The notes beneath the pieces are model-generated. The model was not told the origin of the DNA, made no database searches, and saw nothing but the letters and a program-made list of their open reading frames with translations. Made by a program: the position numbers and the translations under genes. From positions 109,496 through 173,495 of the forward strand of contig CAVOKN010000013.1 in the NCBI GenBank assembly GCA_963696505.1: DNA of 64,000 nucleotides. The letters are read 5' to 3'. Positions 43,302-52,460 of this stretch are shown here, piece by piece. The stretch is from CAVOKN01 sp963696505. GTDB lineage: Bacteria > Pseudomonadota > Gammaproteobacteria > Burkholderiales > Rhodocyclaceae. Every line of letters starts with the position of its first letter. Position 1 is the stretch's first letter.

Positions 43302-44700
43302 ACCGACCCGCCGCAGCATCCGCCGCTGGTTGCTGTGGGCATTATTGCCCGCCCTCGGCTTTACGGTCGGCCTCGACACGTGGATGGAATACATGATCGT
43401 GGACCGCCCGGTCCACCTGGCGTTCGATCATGCGCTCATGGATGAAGCCCAAGCCATCGCGGGCTACCTCCGGGCGGACAATGGCCGTCTGCGCTTGGAT
43501 CTGCCCGCAGGCGCGGAGCAGGTGCTGCGCACGGACCCCGAAGACAGCTTGTACTTCCTGGTGCGTGGTCCGCATGGCGAGGTTCTGGGCGGCGATCCGA
43601 ACCTCACGGTTCCGCCAGCGAATGAAGCGGCAGTGGACGCCACGTTCGAAGCGGTGTATCGCGGCGAATCGATTCGTGGCGTCAGCACCGTCCACCAAAC
43701 CGACCTCGGGCCGGTGAGCATTCACATCGCCCAGACCAAGCACGCCCGGAGTCAGTTGAACCGCCAGCTTGCCGCCGCGATCCTCGTCTCCAACGGGTTT
43801 CTGCTGGTCATCACGCTCGGCCTTGCCTACTTCGTCGTCGGCGCGGGGCTGCGCCCCCTGCTTCGGCTCAGACGCGAGATCGACGCACGCAGCTGGACAT
43901 CCTGGAGCCAGTGTCGCAACACGACTTGCCAGTCGAGTTGCAGCCCATCGCCGTCGCCCTGAACACGCTGCTGTCTGTGATCGATGACGCGACTCAGGCG
44001 CAGCGCCGATTCCTGGCCGATGCGTCGCACCAGTTGCGCACCCCCTTGGCGGGCTTGCAGGGGCAACTCGATCTGCTGTCCCACGAGAATCTGCCACAGG
44101 CGGCTCACGACCGGATAGTCGCCTTGCATCATGCGACCCGCCGCCTGTCGCACCTCTCCAGCCAGTTGCTGGCCCTGGGCCACAGCGACGCGATGGCAGT
44201 CCCCCGAAGTCAAGATGGAGAACTACGACCTGGCCGATGTCGTCGAAAGCGCCGCCTCGGTTTTTCTGGATCGCGCCATCGAGAAGCGCATCGATCTGGG
44301 ATTCGAGGCCGCAGCCGCGCCGGTCGTGGCATGCCCCTGGATGATTCGGGATATGACCTACAACCTGATCGACAACGCGATCGTCTATACGCAGGCGGGC
44401 GGCCGTATCACGGTGCGCAGCGGTGTGCGCAATGGTGCCGCGGCCGTACTGGAGGTGGAGGACAACGGCCCCGGAATTCCCGTGGCAGACCGGCAACGGG
44501 TTTTCGAGAGGTTTTTTCGGGGGACGCCGAGCGACGGCGTGGGCTGCGGTCTCGGTCTGGCGATCGTGGAGCAGATTGCCGACGCGCATGGCGCGCAAGT
44601 ATTGATAACCGACCCCGAATCAGGACAGGGAACGCTGTTTCGAGTTAGTTTTCCGGCGGCGTCCTCCGCCACCCCGGAGGCGAAGATGGAATCGGGTTGA
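43285..44700 (+). CDS. sensor histidine kinase (QseC/TctE-like; two compensating frameshifts)
   Basis: ATG 43285. Two transmembrane helices (RWLLWALLPALGFTVGLDTW; LAAAILVSNGFLLVITLGLA) enclose a periplasmic sensor of ~140 residues. A missing base near 43889 and an extra C near 44204 split it into three frames. Restored parts: phosphoacceptor box RRFLADASHQLRTPLAGLQG, NLIDNAIVYTQAGG, VEDNGPGIPVADRQRVFERF and GCGLGLAIVEQIADAHGA. Restored length ~471 residues, normal for the family. Phosphorylates the adjacent regulator. Confidence 0.82.
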
Positions 44701-44933
44701 TGCAAGCCCTGCCCAGTACACCGGGGCCTTTCTCGGCTGCGGACTTCCGATCAATCCGGGCCGACGAACCGATCGAGCTTAGGCGCAGTGGCGCGGCAGC
44801 CAGTTCCCGGTTGCGCCGGCGCCCGGAAGCTCGGCCGGCTCAGGAGGAGGACCTCCGGCCACATTCGCCCGAGAGCCAATGCCGAAGCGACTCGGTCACG
44901 GCAGGCGGGCGGGCGTTGCAGTACGGGGGCAAC

Positions 44934-45395
44934 TCAGTCGCGGAATTCCTTGAGACGGAAGTCGTCGTGGCAGCCCTTGCAGGTCTTGCCGACGTCGCCG
45001 ATGGCGGCCTTGATCGCCTTCTCGTCCCCGCCCTTGACGGCGGTGGCCAGGGCAGCGACAGCCTTCTGGGACTTCTCCGCGCCGTCCTTGAACTTGGCGT
45101 CTTCGCTCCAGACCTTCATGTCGGCCTTGGTCGGCGCACCCTTCTCGGTCCCGGCGGCGAACGAATTCCACGGCAGCCCGATCATCATTTCAACGATCGC
45201 CGCGTTCTTGACGACCACGTCCTTGTTGTACGGCGCCTTGTCCTGGGCCATCTGGGCCATCGGGCCGAAGGCGCGGCCGTTCACGTTCATCACCGACTGG
45301 CGATAGCGGATCTCGTCCTCCGGTTTGACCTGGGCGAAGGCGCTGGAAGTCAGTGCCAGAGCGACGGCGGCGAGCGTGATCTGTTTCAGTTTCAT
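44934..45395 (-). CDS. cytochrome c' (class II cytochrome c)
   Basis: 153 residues with a signal peptide (MKLKQITLAAVALALTSSAF). The four-helix-bundle cytochrome c' pattern is clear: KPEDEIRYRQSVMNVNGRAF, FAAGTEKGAPTKADMKVW, and haem attachment at the C-terminus in VGKTCKGCHDDFRLKEFRD (CKGCH). Periplasmic; in other bacteria it binds nitric oxide or accepts electrons. The 88-bp gap to purB has no terminator that I recognise. Confidence 0.92.
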   Translation of the reverse strand: MKLKQITLAAVALALTSSAFAQVKPEDEIRYRQSVMNVNGRAFGPMAQMAQDKAPYNKDVVVKNAAIVEMMIGLPWNSFAAGTEKGAPTKADMKVWSEDAKFKDGAEKSQKAVAALATAVKGGDEKAIKAAIGDVGKTCKGCHDDFRLKEFRD

Positions 45396-45483
45396 GTTTA
45401 CCCCTTGAGAATGGACAGTATGCGGTCGGTCGGGCTTGCCCAGGCAAAACAGACCAGGCGGTCGAATTATTCCACGCATCGGC

Positions 45484-46851
45484 TCAGATGCGCCGCGCCA
45501 GCTCCGCTGCCTTGCCGACATAGCTCGCCGGCGTCATGGCGAGCAGTCGCTGCTTTTCGGCGTCGGGGATGGCAAGCCCGGCAATGAACTGGCGCAGGCT
45601 GTCGCGGGAGATGGCACGGCCGCGGGTGAGTTCCTTCAACTGCTCGTAGGGATTGGGCACGCCATAGCGGCGCATCACGGTCTGGATCGGCTCGGCCAGG
45701 ACTTCCCAGGCCTCATCGAGATCCGCCGCCAGCCGCGCCGGATCGGCCTCCAGCTTGCCCAGTCCCTTGAGGCAGGAATCCAGGGCGAGCAGCGTGTGAC
45801 CGAAGGCCACTCCCATGTTGCGCAGCACGGTGGAATCGGTCAGATCGCGCTGAAGACGGGAGACGGGCAGCTTGTCCGAGAGGTGGCGCAGCAACGCGTT
45901 GGCCAGGCCCAGGTTGCCTTCGGCATTCTCGAAATCGATCGGATTGACCTTGTGCGGCATGGTCAACGAGCCCACCTCGCCGGCCCTGGTCTTCTGCTTG
46001 AAGTAGCCCAGCGAGATGTAGAACCAGGCATCGCGGCACAGATCGAGCACCACGGTGTCGGCGCGAGCCAGGGCGTCGAACAGCTCGGCCATGGCATCGT
46101 GGGGCTCGATCTGGATGGTATAGGGGTTGAACTCGAGGCCGAAGGATTCGATGAAGCGGCGGTTGAAGCCCTCCCAGTCGAAGTCGGGATAGGCGGCAAG
46201 ATGGGCATTGTAGTTGCCCACCGCGCCGTTGAATTTGGCTGTCATGGCGACCCGCGCCACGCGCTGCCGCGCGCGGATCAGCCGCGCCGCGACGTTGGCC
46301 ATCTCCTTGCCCAGGGTGGTGGGCGTGGCCGGCTGGCCGTGGGTGCGCGCCAGCATCGCCAGATCGGCAAGGCCGTGGGCAAGCTCGCGCAGGCGTGCGA
46401 TCACCGCGTCCAGCGCCGGCAGCAGCGCCGCCTCACGCGCCTCGTGCAGCATCAATGCGTGGGAGACGTTGTTGATGTCCTCTGAGGTGCATGCGAAGTG
46501 GATGAACTCGGAGGCGCGCCGCACCTCGGCATTGGCGCCCAGCCGCTCCTTGAGCCAGTACTCCATCGCCTTGACGTCGTGGTTGGTGCGCGCCTCGATC
46601 GCCTTGACCTGCTCGGCGTCGGCGGGCGAGAAATCGGCCGCCACGGCGTCCAGTTCCGCCAGCGTCGCCGCCGAGAAGGGCGCGATCTCGGCGATCGCCG
46701 CCTCCGCCGCCAGCGCCTTGAGCCAGGCGACCTCCACCCGCACCCGGTTGCGGATCAGGCCGTACTCGGAGAAGTGGGCGCGCAGCGCGGCGACCTTGTC
46801 CGCATAGCGGCCATCGAGCGGCGAAAGGGCTGAGATCGAGGCGGAAGTCAT
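45484..46851 (-). CDS. purB: adenylosuccinate lyase
   Basis: 455 residues, the standard length of the proteobacterial PurB. Motifs: SALSPLDGRYADKVAALRAH, EARTNHDVKAMEYWLKERLG, FIHFACTSEDINNVSHALML, LARTHGQPATPTTLGKEMAN and the signature GSLTMPHKVNPIDFENAEGN. Acts twice in purine synthesis, on SAICAR and on adenylosuccinate, releasing fumarate. Diverges from the glutathione S-transferase gene. Confidence 0.97.
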   Translation of the reverse strand: MTSASISALSPLDGRYADKVAALRAHFSEYGLIRNRVRVEVAWLKALAAEAAIAEIAPFSAATLAELDAVAADFSPADAEQVKAIEARTNHDVKAMEYWLKERLGANAEVRRASEFIHFACTSEDINNVSHALMLHEAREAALLPALDAVIARLRELAHGLADLAMLARTHGQPATPTTLGKEMANVAARLIRARQRVARVAMTAKFNGAVGNYNAHLAAYPDFDWEGFNRRFIESFGLEFNPYTIQIEPHDAMAELFDALARADTVVLDLCRDAWFYISLGYFKQKTRAGEVGSLTMPHKVNPIDFENAEGNLGLANALLRHLSDKLPVSRLQRDLTDSTVLRNMGVAFGHTLLALDSCLKGLGKLEADPARLAADLDEAWEVLAEPIQTVMRRYGVPNPYEQLKELTRGRAISRDSLRQFIAGLAIPDAEKQRLLAMTPASYVGKAAELARRI

Positions 46852-46937
46852 GGCGGAACAGGGGCTTGAGAAGGGGCGCGGATTTTATCACGCGCCCCCG
46901 CCGCAGCCGGTTCCGGCCGGGGCGGCGGATGCCCGGG

Positions 46938-46946
46938 TGCTATAAT
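46938..46946 (+). promoter_or_regulatory. extended -10 promoter of glutathione S-transferase gene
   Basis: TGCTATAAT is a perfect extended -10 (TGn-TATAAT) 33 bp before the ATG at 46979. No convincing -35 is upstream, as allowed for this promoter class. It lies in the 127-bp divergent region with purB. Confidence 0.6.
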
Positions 46947-46978
46947 TTTGCGCACATTCCCACGGACCCCGCCACGCC

Positions 46979-47587
46979 ATGAAGCTGATCGGTTCGCTCA
47001 CCAGTCCCTACGCGCGCAAGGCGCGCATCGTCCTCGCCGAGAAGAAGATCGACTACGAATTCATTGTCGATTCGCCGTGGACCGCCGAGACCCAGGTGTC
47101 GAAGTACAACCCGCTGGGCAAGATTCCGGTGCTGGTGCTCGACGACGGCAGCACGCTGTTCGATTCCCGTGTCATCGTCGAGTACCTGGATTCGGTCACC
47201 CCCAACAACCGCCTGTTTCCGCAAGGCGGACGGCAACGCATCCAGGTCAAGCGCTGGGAGGCACTGGCGGACGGTGTGAGCGACGCCGCGGCAGCAGCCT
47301 TCCTCGAAGCCAAGCGCCCCGAGGGCGAGCGCAGCGCGTCCTGGATCGAGCGCCAGCGCGGCAAGATCGAACTCGGCGTGCGGGCCATGGACACCGATCT
47401 GGGCGAAGCGCCCTGGTGCCAGGGCAATGCACTTTCGCTGGCGGACATCGCCTGCGGTTGCGCACTGGGCTACCTGGTCTTCCGCTTCCCCGACATCGAC
47501 TGGCGCGCGTCCTGCCCGAACCTGGCACGGCTCCATGACAAGCTGATGCAGCGCCAGTCGTTCATCGACACCGTTCCGGTGGGTTGA
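46979..47587 (+). CDS. glutathione S-transferase
   Basis: 202 residues, standard GST size. N-terminal thioredoxin fold: MKLIGSLTSPYARKARIVLA (Ser-Pro-Tyr active region), NPLGKIPVLVLDDGSTLFDS with the cis-proline and the glutathione-binding FDSRVIVEYLD. The C-terminal all-helical domain contains LSLADIACGCALGYLVFRFP. Closest in character to the YibF/beta-like bacterial GSTs. Cytoplasmic detoxification; substrate unknown. Confidence 0.93.
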   Translation: MKLIGSLTSPYARKARIVLAEKKIDYEFIVDSPWTAETQVSKYNPLGKIPVLVLDDGSTLFDSRVIVEYLDSVTPNNRLFPQGGRQRIQVKRWEALADGVSDAAAAAFLEAKRPEGERSASWIERQRGKIELGVRAMDTDLGEAPWCQGNALSLADIACGCALGYLVFRFPDIDWRASCPNLARLHDKLMQRQSFIDTVPVG

Positions 47588-47660
47588 GGCAGCCGGGGCG
47601 CGTTCGCAGCGCACGAAAGTCAGTCCCTGGCGGACGGCGCTCCCTCCCGAACATCCGCAA

Positions 47661-47695
47661 AGAAAAACCCCACCGGGGGTCCAGTCCGGTGGGGT
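47661..47695 (-). terminator. rho-independent terminator of minus-strand glycine-rich gene
   Basis: A 10-bp perfect stem (ACCCCACCGG / CCGGTGGGGT, 47667-47695) with a 9-base loop; read on the minus strand it is followed by TTTTTCTTTG. It lies about 80 bp downstream of the small secreted protein gene ending at 47775. Confidence 0.82.
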
Positions 47696-47774
47696 ATGCA
47701 GCCGCCGCTGGCTCCCGCTTGCGGTCGGCTTGCGGAGGGAGGTCAAATCATTGAGGGTGTGTCGGTGCTCCTTC

Positions 47775-48122
47775 CTACTGGTGATTGATCCGTTCCTGGT
47801 GGCGAGACTGCTCGCGGTTCTGGGACGGCGGCTCCGCCATCGGTTTCTGCCCGCCCTCGCCCACCTGATGCTGGTGCTGGTGCTGGTGCTGGCTCATCGT
47901 GCCGGCACGCTCCTGCGTCTGCTGCTGCTGCGGTTGCATGCCCATGGTGCCCTGCTGCTTCATGGCCGAGCCGCCACTGCCGGGGCCTCCCCCGCCACTG
48001 CTGCCGCCCATTGCGCCGCCGCCACCGCCGCCACCGCCGCCACCGGGACCGCGGGCCATCGCCGCCTGGCTCCCGGCGAGCGCGAGCAACATCACGCTTG
48101 CGCAGATTGCGAGTCTGTTCAT
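47775..48122 (-). CDS. small secreted glycine-, glutamine- and histidine-rich protein
   Basis: 115 residues; start 48122 after AAAGGAGAG. Signal peptide (NRLAICASVMLLALAGSQAA), polyglycine and GGSSGGGGPGSGGS, then Met/Gln-rich sequence (GTMGMQPQQQQTQERAG) and an alternating HQHQHQHQ run, ending NREQSRHQERINHQ. The His/Met/Gln richness could bind metals such as copper; this is inference. The layout mirrors the repeat protein at 117-676. Terminator downstream; another small secreted protein gene is directly upstream. Confidence 0.75.
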   Translation of the reverse strand: MNRLAICASVMLLALAGSQAAMARGPGGGGGGGGGGAMGGSSGGGGPGSGGSAMKQQGTMGMQPQQQQTQERAGTMSQHQHQHQHQVGEGGQKPMAEPPSQNREQSRHQERINHQ

Positions 48123-48161
48123 GCTGCTCTCCTTTGCCTGCCTCGGCCTTGTCAGCACACT

Positions 48162-48617
48162 TCAGCGACCACCGCGCCCGCCGCGATCGATATCCGGCCG
48201 TTCGACCCGCACGGGACGTTCGACCGGGCGCTCGACACGCTCGATCCGATCCACGCGCTCCGTGCGCTCGGTGCGCTCGAACCGCGGAGCATCCTCGCGC
48301 GCTTCGGCGTCGAGTCGCCGGCGCGCCTCGTATCCGGTACCGTAGGGTGCCTCCTGCGCCCCCCGCAGCTCTTGCTTACGCTGGCGGATGCGGCTGCGCA
48401 GGCGTTCGGCTTCGTCGACTTCGCTGACCGGCGACGCTGATTCGGTGGTCGCAGTGCGCGGCAGCGGGACATCGGCCCGTGCGGGCTGGCTCCAGGCCCA
48501 AGCCACAGCGGCACCGCAAACGGCGAGAGCGGCACCGAGAATCCGGGTCTTGCGCGGGCTGATGGCGGGCTGCTGCGTCACTGCGTTCTCGATGTAGGCT
48601 CGTTGGGATGGCTGCAT
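48162..48617 (-). CDS. small membrane-anchored protein with charged repeat tail
   Basis: 151 residues. A hydrophobic segment at ~26-45 (RILGAALAVCGAAVAWAW) could be a membrane anchor or late signal. Then VSEVDEAERLRSRIRQRKQE and a C-terminal stretch of ERTERTERVDRIERVERPVE character ending RGGRGGR. Family not recognised. Diverges from the response-regulator gene at 48731 across 113 bp and lies 39 bp before the glycine-rich gene on the same strand, so the two are likely co-transcribed. Confidence 0.6.
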   Translation of the reverse strand: MQPSQRAYIENAVTQQPAISPRKTRILGAALAVCGAAVAWAWSQPARADVPLPRTATTESASPVSEVDEAERLRSRIRQRKQELRGAQEAPYGTGYEARRRLDAEAREDAPRFERTERTERVDRIERVERPVERPVRVERPDIDRGGRGGR

Positions 48618-48730
48618 CTTGATGGCCCCCGATTGCCGGCGGATTGCGTCCGGCCGACAGATGGTTACAGTGTGTTACCGATGGTTGCGTGCGCACCACG
48701 GCAAAGCCGATAGTTTTGTATAGTTTCGTC

Positions 48731-49447
48731 ATGGACCACGTGGAATCAACGATCCTGATTGTTGACGACGACCCCGGATTGCGCGAGTTGCTGCGCGATT
48801 ATCTCGGCGCCAACGGCTTTGCGGTGCAGGAAGCCGGCGACGGCGCCGAGATGAAGCGCCTGCTCGCCGTCAGCCGGCCGGACCTGATCATCCTCGACCT
48901 GATGCTGCCTGGGGAGGACGGCCTGACCCTTGCCCGCTGGCTGCGCACCCATGGCGAACTGCCGGTGATCATGCTGTCTGCCCGTGGCGACGAAATCGAT
49001 CGCGTCGTCGGCCTCGAGGTCGGCGCCGACGACTACCTGCCCAAGCCCTTCAGCCCGCGCGAACTGCTCGCCCGCATCCGCGCCGTGCTGCGGCGCCGCG
49101 GGGGATCGGGCGAGACCGGCGGCGGCAGCGGCGAGGTGCACAGCTTCGGCCCCTTCCGCCTCGACCTCGGGGCGCATCGCCTGACCCGCGATGGCACGGA
49201 GGTCGCCGTGACCGGCGCCGAGTTCTCCCTGCTGCGGGTATTCGTCGAACATCCCAACCGGGTCCTCTCCCGCGACACGCTGATGGATCTGCTCAAGGGC
49301 TACGACCGTGCCCCCTTCGACCGCAGCATCGACGTGCGCATCACGCGGCTGCGCCGCAAGATCGAAGACGACCCCGCCACGCCGGTCTATATCCGCACCG
49401 TGCGCGGCGAAGGCTACCTGTTCTCGCCCAAGGGCAGCACGGCGTGA
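48731..49447 (+). CDS. OmpR-type response regulator
   Basis: 238 residues from ATG 48731. Receiver with TILIVDDDPGLRELLRDYLG, phospho-Asp in LIILDLMLPGEDGLTLARWL and DDYLPKPFSPRELLARIRAV; winged helix with HRLTRDGTEVAVTGAEFSLL and TVRGEGYLFSPKG. Closest in pattern to OmpR. Its stop overlaps the kinase start. The divergent small secreted-protein genes may be targets; inference from position only. Confidence 0.92.
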   Translation: MDHVESTILIVDDDPGLRELLRDYLGANGFAVQEAGDGAEMKRLLAVSRPDLIILDLMLPGEDGLTLARWLRTHGELPVIMLSARGDEIDRVVGLEVGADDYLPKPFSPRELLARIRAVLRRRGGSGETGGGSGEVHSFGPFRLDLGAHRLTRDGTEVAVTGAEFSLLRVFVEHPNRVLSRDTLMDLLKGYDRAPFDRSIDVRITRLRRKIEDDPATPVYIRTVRGEGYLFSPKGSTA

Positions 49448-50796
49448 GCCCGCGGCCGCCGCGGGCCGGCCCCAGCCTGGCGGGGCAAACGGCGCGCACG
49501 CTGGCCATCGCCTTCGTCGCCTTCATGGTGGTCACGGTTGCCGCCATCGTCTGGTTCATGATGGTGCCGATGGCCCGTCGCTCCGCCGACGACCTGGCGG
49601 CGCTGATGATGCTTTCGGCCCAGACCTGGACCGAACTGCCGCCGCAAACCCGGGGAGCCTTCGAAACCGAACTGATCGACCGCCACAACCTCTGGATCGA
49701 GGCCGGGATCGGCGCGCCGCTCGAAACCCACGCCCAGTTCTACCCCTACCTGCTATTTCTGGAGGATTCTCTCAGCCGCCGCACCGGCCAGAGCATCCAC
49801 GTCAAGCTCACCGACTGGGAGGAGACTTGGTTCTGGGTGGAGTTGCCGGTGGCAGACAAGACGATCCGCGTCGGTTTTCCCCGCAGCCGCATCGGCGTGC
49901 AGCCGCCGCTGGCAGGCCTCACCGTGCTGCTGGCGGGCCTGCTGCTGAGCCTGCTCACCGCCCGTACCCTGGCGCGGCGCATCACCGGGCCGCTGGCGCG
50001 GATGGCGGAGGCGACGGCGCACGTGGGCCAGGGCGAGGGACCGGCGCTGTTGCCCGAATCCGGCCCCACCGAGATTGCCCACCTGGCGCGCAGCTTCAAT
50101 CGCATGGCGCGGGAGGTGAGGGAACTGCTGGCCAACCGGACCACCCTGCTCGCCGGCATTTCCCACGACCTGCGCTCCCCCCTGGCGCGGATGCGAGTGG
50201 CGCTGGAGATGCTGCCCGCCGAGACCTCGCCGCGGCTGGTCGCGCGCCTCACGGAAGACATCGAGGAGATGAATCGCCTGATCGGTGCCTTCCTGGAGCT
50301 TGCACGGGGACTCCAGCACGAGGAACGCCAGGAAGTCGAGATCGGGCCCCTGCTGGAGCACCTGGCGCAGGGCCTCCGCGATGGCGGGGCGCAGGTCGAA
50401 TGCCGTTCCGCCGGCTGCCGCGTCCATGCCGGAGCCATGACGCTGCGACGGGTGCTGGGCAACCTGGTCGAGAACGCGGTGCGCTACAGCGATGGCGGCC
50501 CGGTCGAGATCGAATGCGCCCAGATGGAAGACGGCTGCTGCATCCGCGTCCTGGATCGCGGCCCGGGCATTCCCGAAGCTCAGCGCGAAGCGGTCTTCAG
50601 GCCCTTCCACCGGCTGGAAACCTCGCGCAGCAAGCGCACCGGCGGCAGCGGCCTGGGACTTGCCATCGCCCGGCAACTTGCCCAGGTCAATGGCTGGCGG
50701 CTGGATCTCCACGACCGCCCCGGCGGCGGCCTGGAGGCGCGGCTCGAAATGCCGCGCCCGGCGGACGAAGGAATTACTGCGCGAGCAGGGCGTTGA
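49444..50796 (+). CDS. EnvZ-like sensor histidine kinase
   Basis: 450 residues from GTG 49444. Helix 1 (TLAIAFVAFMVVTVAAIVWF), a ~110-residue periplasmic domain, helix 2 (LAGLTVLLAGLLLSLLTART), a HAMP domain (ITGPLARMAEATAHVGQGEG), the H-box AGISHDLRSPLARMRVALEM and an ATPase domain (GNLVENAVRYSDGG, LDRGPGIPEAQREAVFRPFH, GGSGLGLAIARQLAQVNGWR). The HDLRSPL box and layout are those of EnvZ. Its 3' end overlaps the convergent tolC gene by 23 bp. Confidence 0.92.
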   Translation: MSPRPPRAGPSLAGQTARTLAIAFVAFMVVTVAAIVWFMMVPMARRSADDLAALMMLSAQTWTELPPQTRGAFETELIDRHNLWIEAGIGAPLETHAQFYPYLLFLEDSLSRRTGQSIHVKLTDWEETWFWVELPVADKTIRVGFPRSRIGVQPPLAGLTVLLAGLLLSLLTARTLARRITGPLARMAEATAHVGQGEGPALLPESGPTEIAHLARSFNRMAREVRELLANRTTLLAGISHDLRSPLARMRVALEMLPAETSPRLVARLTEDIEEMNRLIGAFLELARGLQHEERQEVEIGPLLEHLAQGLRDGGAQVECRSAGCRVHAGAMTLRRVLGNLVENAVRYSDGGPVEIECAQMEDGCCIRVLDRGPGIPEAQREAVFRPFHRLETSRSKRTGGSGLGLAIARQLAQVNGWRLDLHDRPGGGLEARLEMPRPADEGITARAGR

Positions 50797-52120
50797 TCGC
50801 CTGGACGTCCTCTTCGGCCAGGGTGCCGGCGGCGGCCTTGAGCCGCAACTGGGCGAGCAGCGTGTCGTAGCGGGCCCGGGAAAGGTCGCGCCGCGTCGTC
50901 GCCAGTTGCTGCTGGGCGTTAAGCACGTCGATGTTGATGCGCACGCCGACTTCGTAGCCCAGCTTGTTCGAATCCAGGGCCGAACGGGACGACACCATCG
51001 CCTGTTCCAGGGCCTTGACCTGGGCCATGCCGCCGGTGACGCCGAGGTAGGCCTGGCGGGCACTCTGGGCGGCGCTGCGACGCACGTTCTCCAGATCCTG
51101 CTGCGCCTTCTCGCGCAGCGCGGCGGCCTCCCGCTCGCGCGAGGACACGGAGCCACCCTGGTAGATGGGGACCGCGAGCTGCAGCCCGACGCTGTTGGCA
51201 TACTGGGCGCTGCCGGTGAGCGTGCCCAGCGAAATCCCCTGGGTGGTGCTGCCCTGCTTGTTGTAGCCATGGGTGGCGACGACATCCAGCGTCGGGTAGT
51301 GGCCGGCGCGGTTGCGGTCCACTTCGCGCCGGGCGATTTCCAGCGTCGCCTGCTGCAGTTGCACGTTGTAGGAATTCTGTTCCGCGGATTCGACCCAGGG
51401 TTGCATCTGGTTGGGCTGGGGCTGCTGAATCAGCACCGTCTCGCGCAGCATCTTGAGGGGCTCGGGCTCCTTGCCGATGATCTGGCGCAGCGCCTGCTGC
51501 TTTACCTCCAGGTCGTTGCGCGCGGCGATTTCCTGGGCCACGATCAGGTCGTAGCGCGATTGCGCCTCGTGGGTATCGACGATGGTCGATGTGCCGACCT
51601 CGAAGTTGCGCTTGGCCTGTTCGAGCTGTTCCGAGATTGCCGTCTTCTGCACCTCGGCCACGTTCAGGGTGTCCTGCGCCAGGAGGACGTCGAAATAGGC
51701 CTGAGCCACCCGCAGAACGAGATCCTGCGTGGCATTGGCGAACTGCAGCTCGGCCTGGGTCACCTGGAGCTTGCTCTGCTCGTACTGGATCCAGTTCTGC
51801 CAGCGGAACAGCGGCTGCGTCAGTTGCAGCAGGTAGCCGTGGGAATTGAAGCTGCGGTCGCCGGTCACCGGCTCCCGTTGATCGACGTCGTTCCAGGTGG
51901 TGTTGGCGGTGAGACCGATGTTGGGCAGCAGGCCCGAGCGACCCTGCGGCATGCGCTCGCGCCCGGCGTCGAGCTGGGCCTTCGCAGCCGCATACTGGGC
52001 GTCATAGGCAAGGGCCTCGCGATACACCTGGAGCAGGTCCGCCGCCGCGTGGGCACCGCCCGTCGCCAGGGATGCCGCCAGCACGGCGGCGCGCAGAGTC
52101 GTTCCAGCCATTCGGGTCAC
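50774..52120 (-). CDS. tolC: TolC family outer-membrane channel
   Basis: 448 residues with signal peptide (LRAAVLAASLATGGAHAAAD). Two OEP repeats: LLQVYREALAYDAQYAAAKA and the conserved LPNIGLTANTTWN, then NSVGLQLAVPIYQGGSVSSR and VGVRINIDVLNAQQQLATTR. Last gene of a pcm-rhodanese-tolC run. Likely the shared outer-membrane exit for RND pumps such as the AcrB-like system encoded just beyond pcm, which has no channel gene of its own. Confidence 0.93.
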   Translation of the reverse strand: MTRMAGTTLRAAVLAASLATGGAHAAADLLQVYREALAYDAQYAAAKAQLDAGRERMPQGRSGLLPNIGLTANTTWNDVDQREPVTGDRSFNSHGYLLQLTQPLFRWQNWIQYEQSKLQVTQAELQFANATQDLVLRVAQAYFDVLLAQDTLNVAEVQKTAISEQLEQAKRNFEVGTSTIVDTHEAQSRYDLIVAQEIAARNDLEVKQQALRQIIGKEPEPLKMLRETVLIQQPQPNQMQPWVESAEQNSYNVQLQQATLEIARREVDRNRAGHYPTLDVVATHGYNKQGSTTQGISLGTLTGSAQYANSVGLQLAVPIYQGGSVSSREREAAALREKAQQDLENVRRSAAQSARQAYLGVTGGMAQVKALEQAMVSSRSALDSNKLGYEVGVRINIDVLNAQQQLATTRRDLSRARYDTLLAQLRLKAAAGTLAEEDVQAINALLAQ

Positions 52121-52129
52121 CGATCTTTT

Positions 52130-52456
52130 CTAGTAGGTTGGCATCGTAGGATCGACTTCCCGCGCCCAGCCCGCAACCCCGCCATGCAGGTTGTGGAGCC
52201 TGGTGAAGCCGTGATGTTGCAAAAACATCGCTACCTGGTAGCTGCGGGCGCCGTGATGGCAGACCACCACCAGTTCGGCGTCCCGATCCAGCTCGGCAAG
52301 ACGCAGGGGAATGGTGCGCATCGGAATGTGCTGCGCCCCTTCTATGCGGCAGACGCCGAATTCCCAGGGCTCGCGCACATCCAGCAGCACCGGCTGCGGA
52401 CGCTTGTCGTCGTCCAGCCACTGCTTGAGGTCGCGGGGAGAGAGCTGCCGGATCAT
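52130..52456 (-). CDS. rhodanese-like sulfurtransferase
   Basis: 108 residues, a single rhodanese domain (PVLLDVREPWEFGVCRIEGA, HIPMRTIPLRL) with active-site loop VVVCHHGARSYQVA (catalytic Cys). Comparable to GlpE. Five bp after the pcm gene and 10 bp before tolC, a conserved betaproteobacterial cluster. Its physiological sulfur acceptor is unknown. Confidence 0.9.
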   Translation of the reverse strand: MIRQLSPRDLKQWLDDDKRPQPVLLDVREPWEFGVCRIEGAQHIPMRTIPLRLAELDRDAELVVVCHHGARSYQVAMFLQHHGFTRLHNLHGGVAGWAREVDPTMPTY

Positions 52457-52460
52457 TGAG

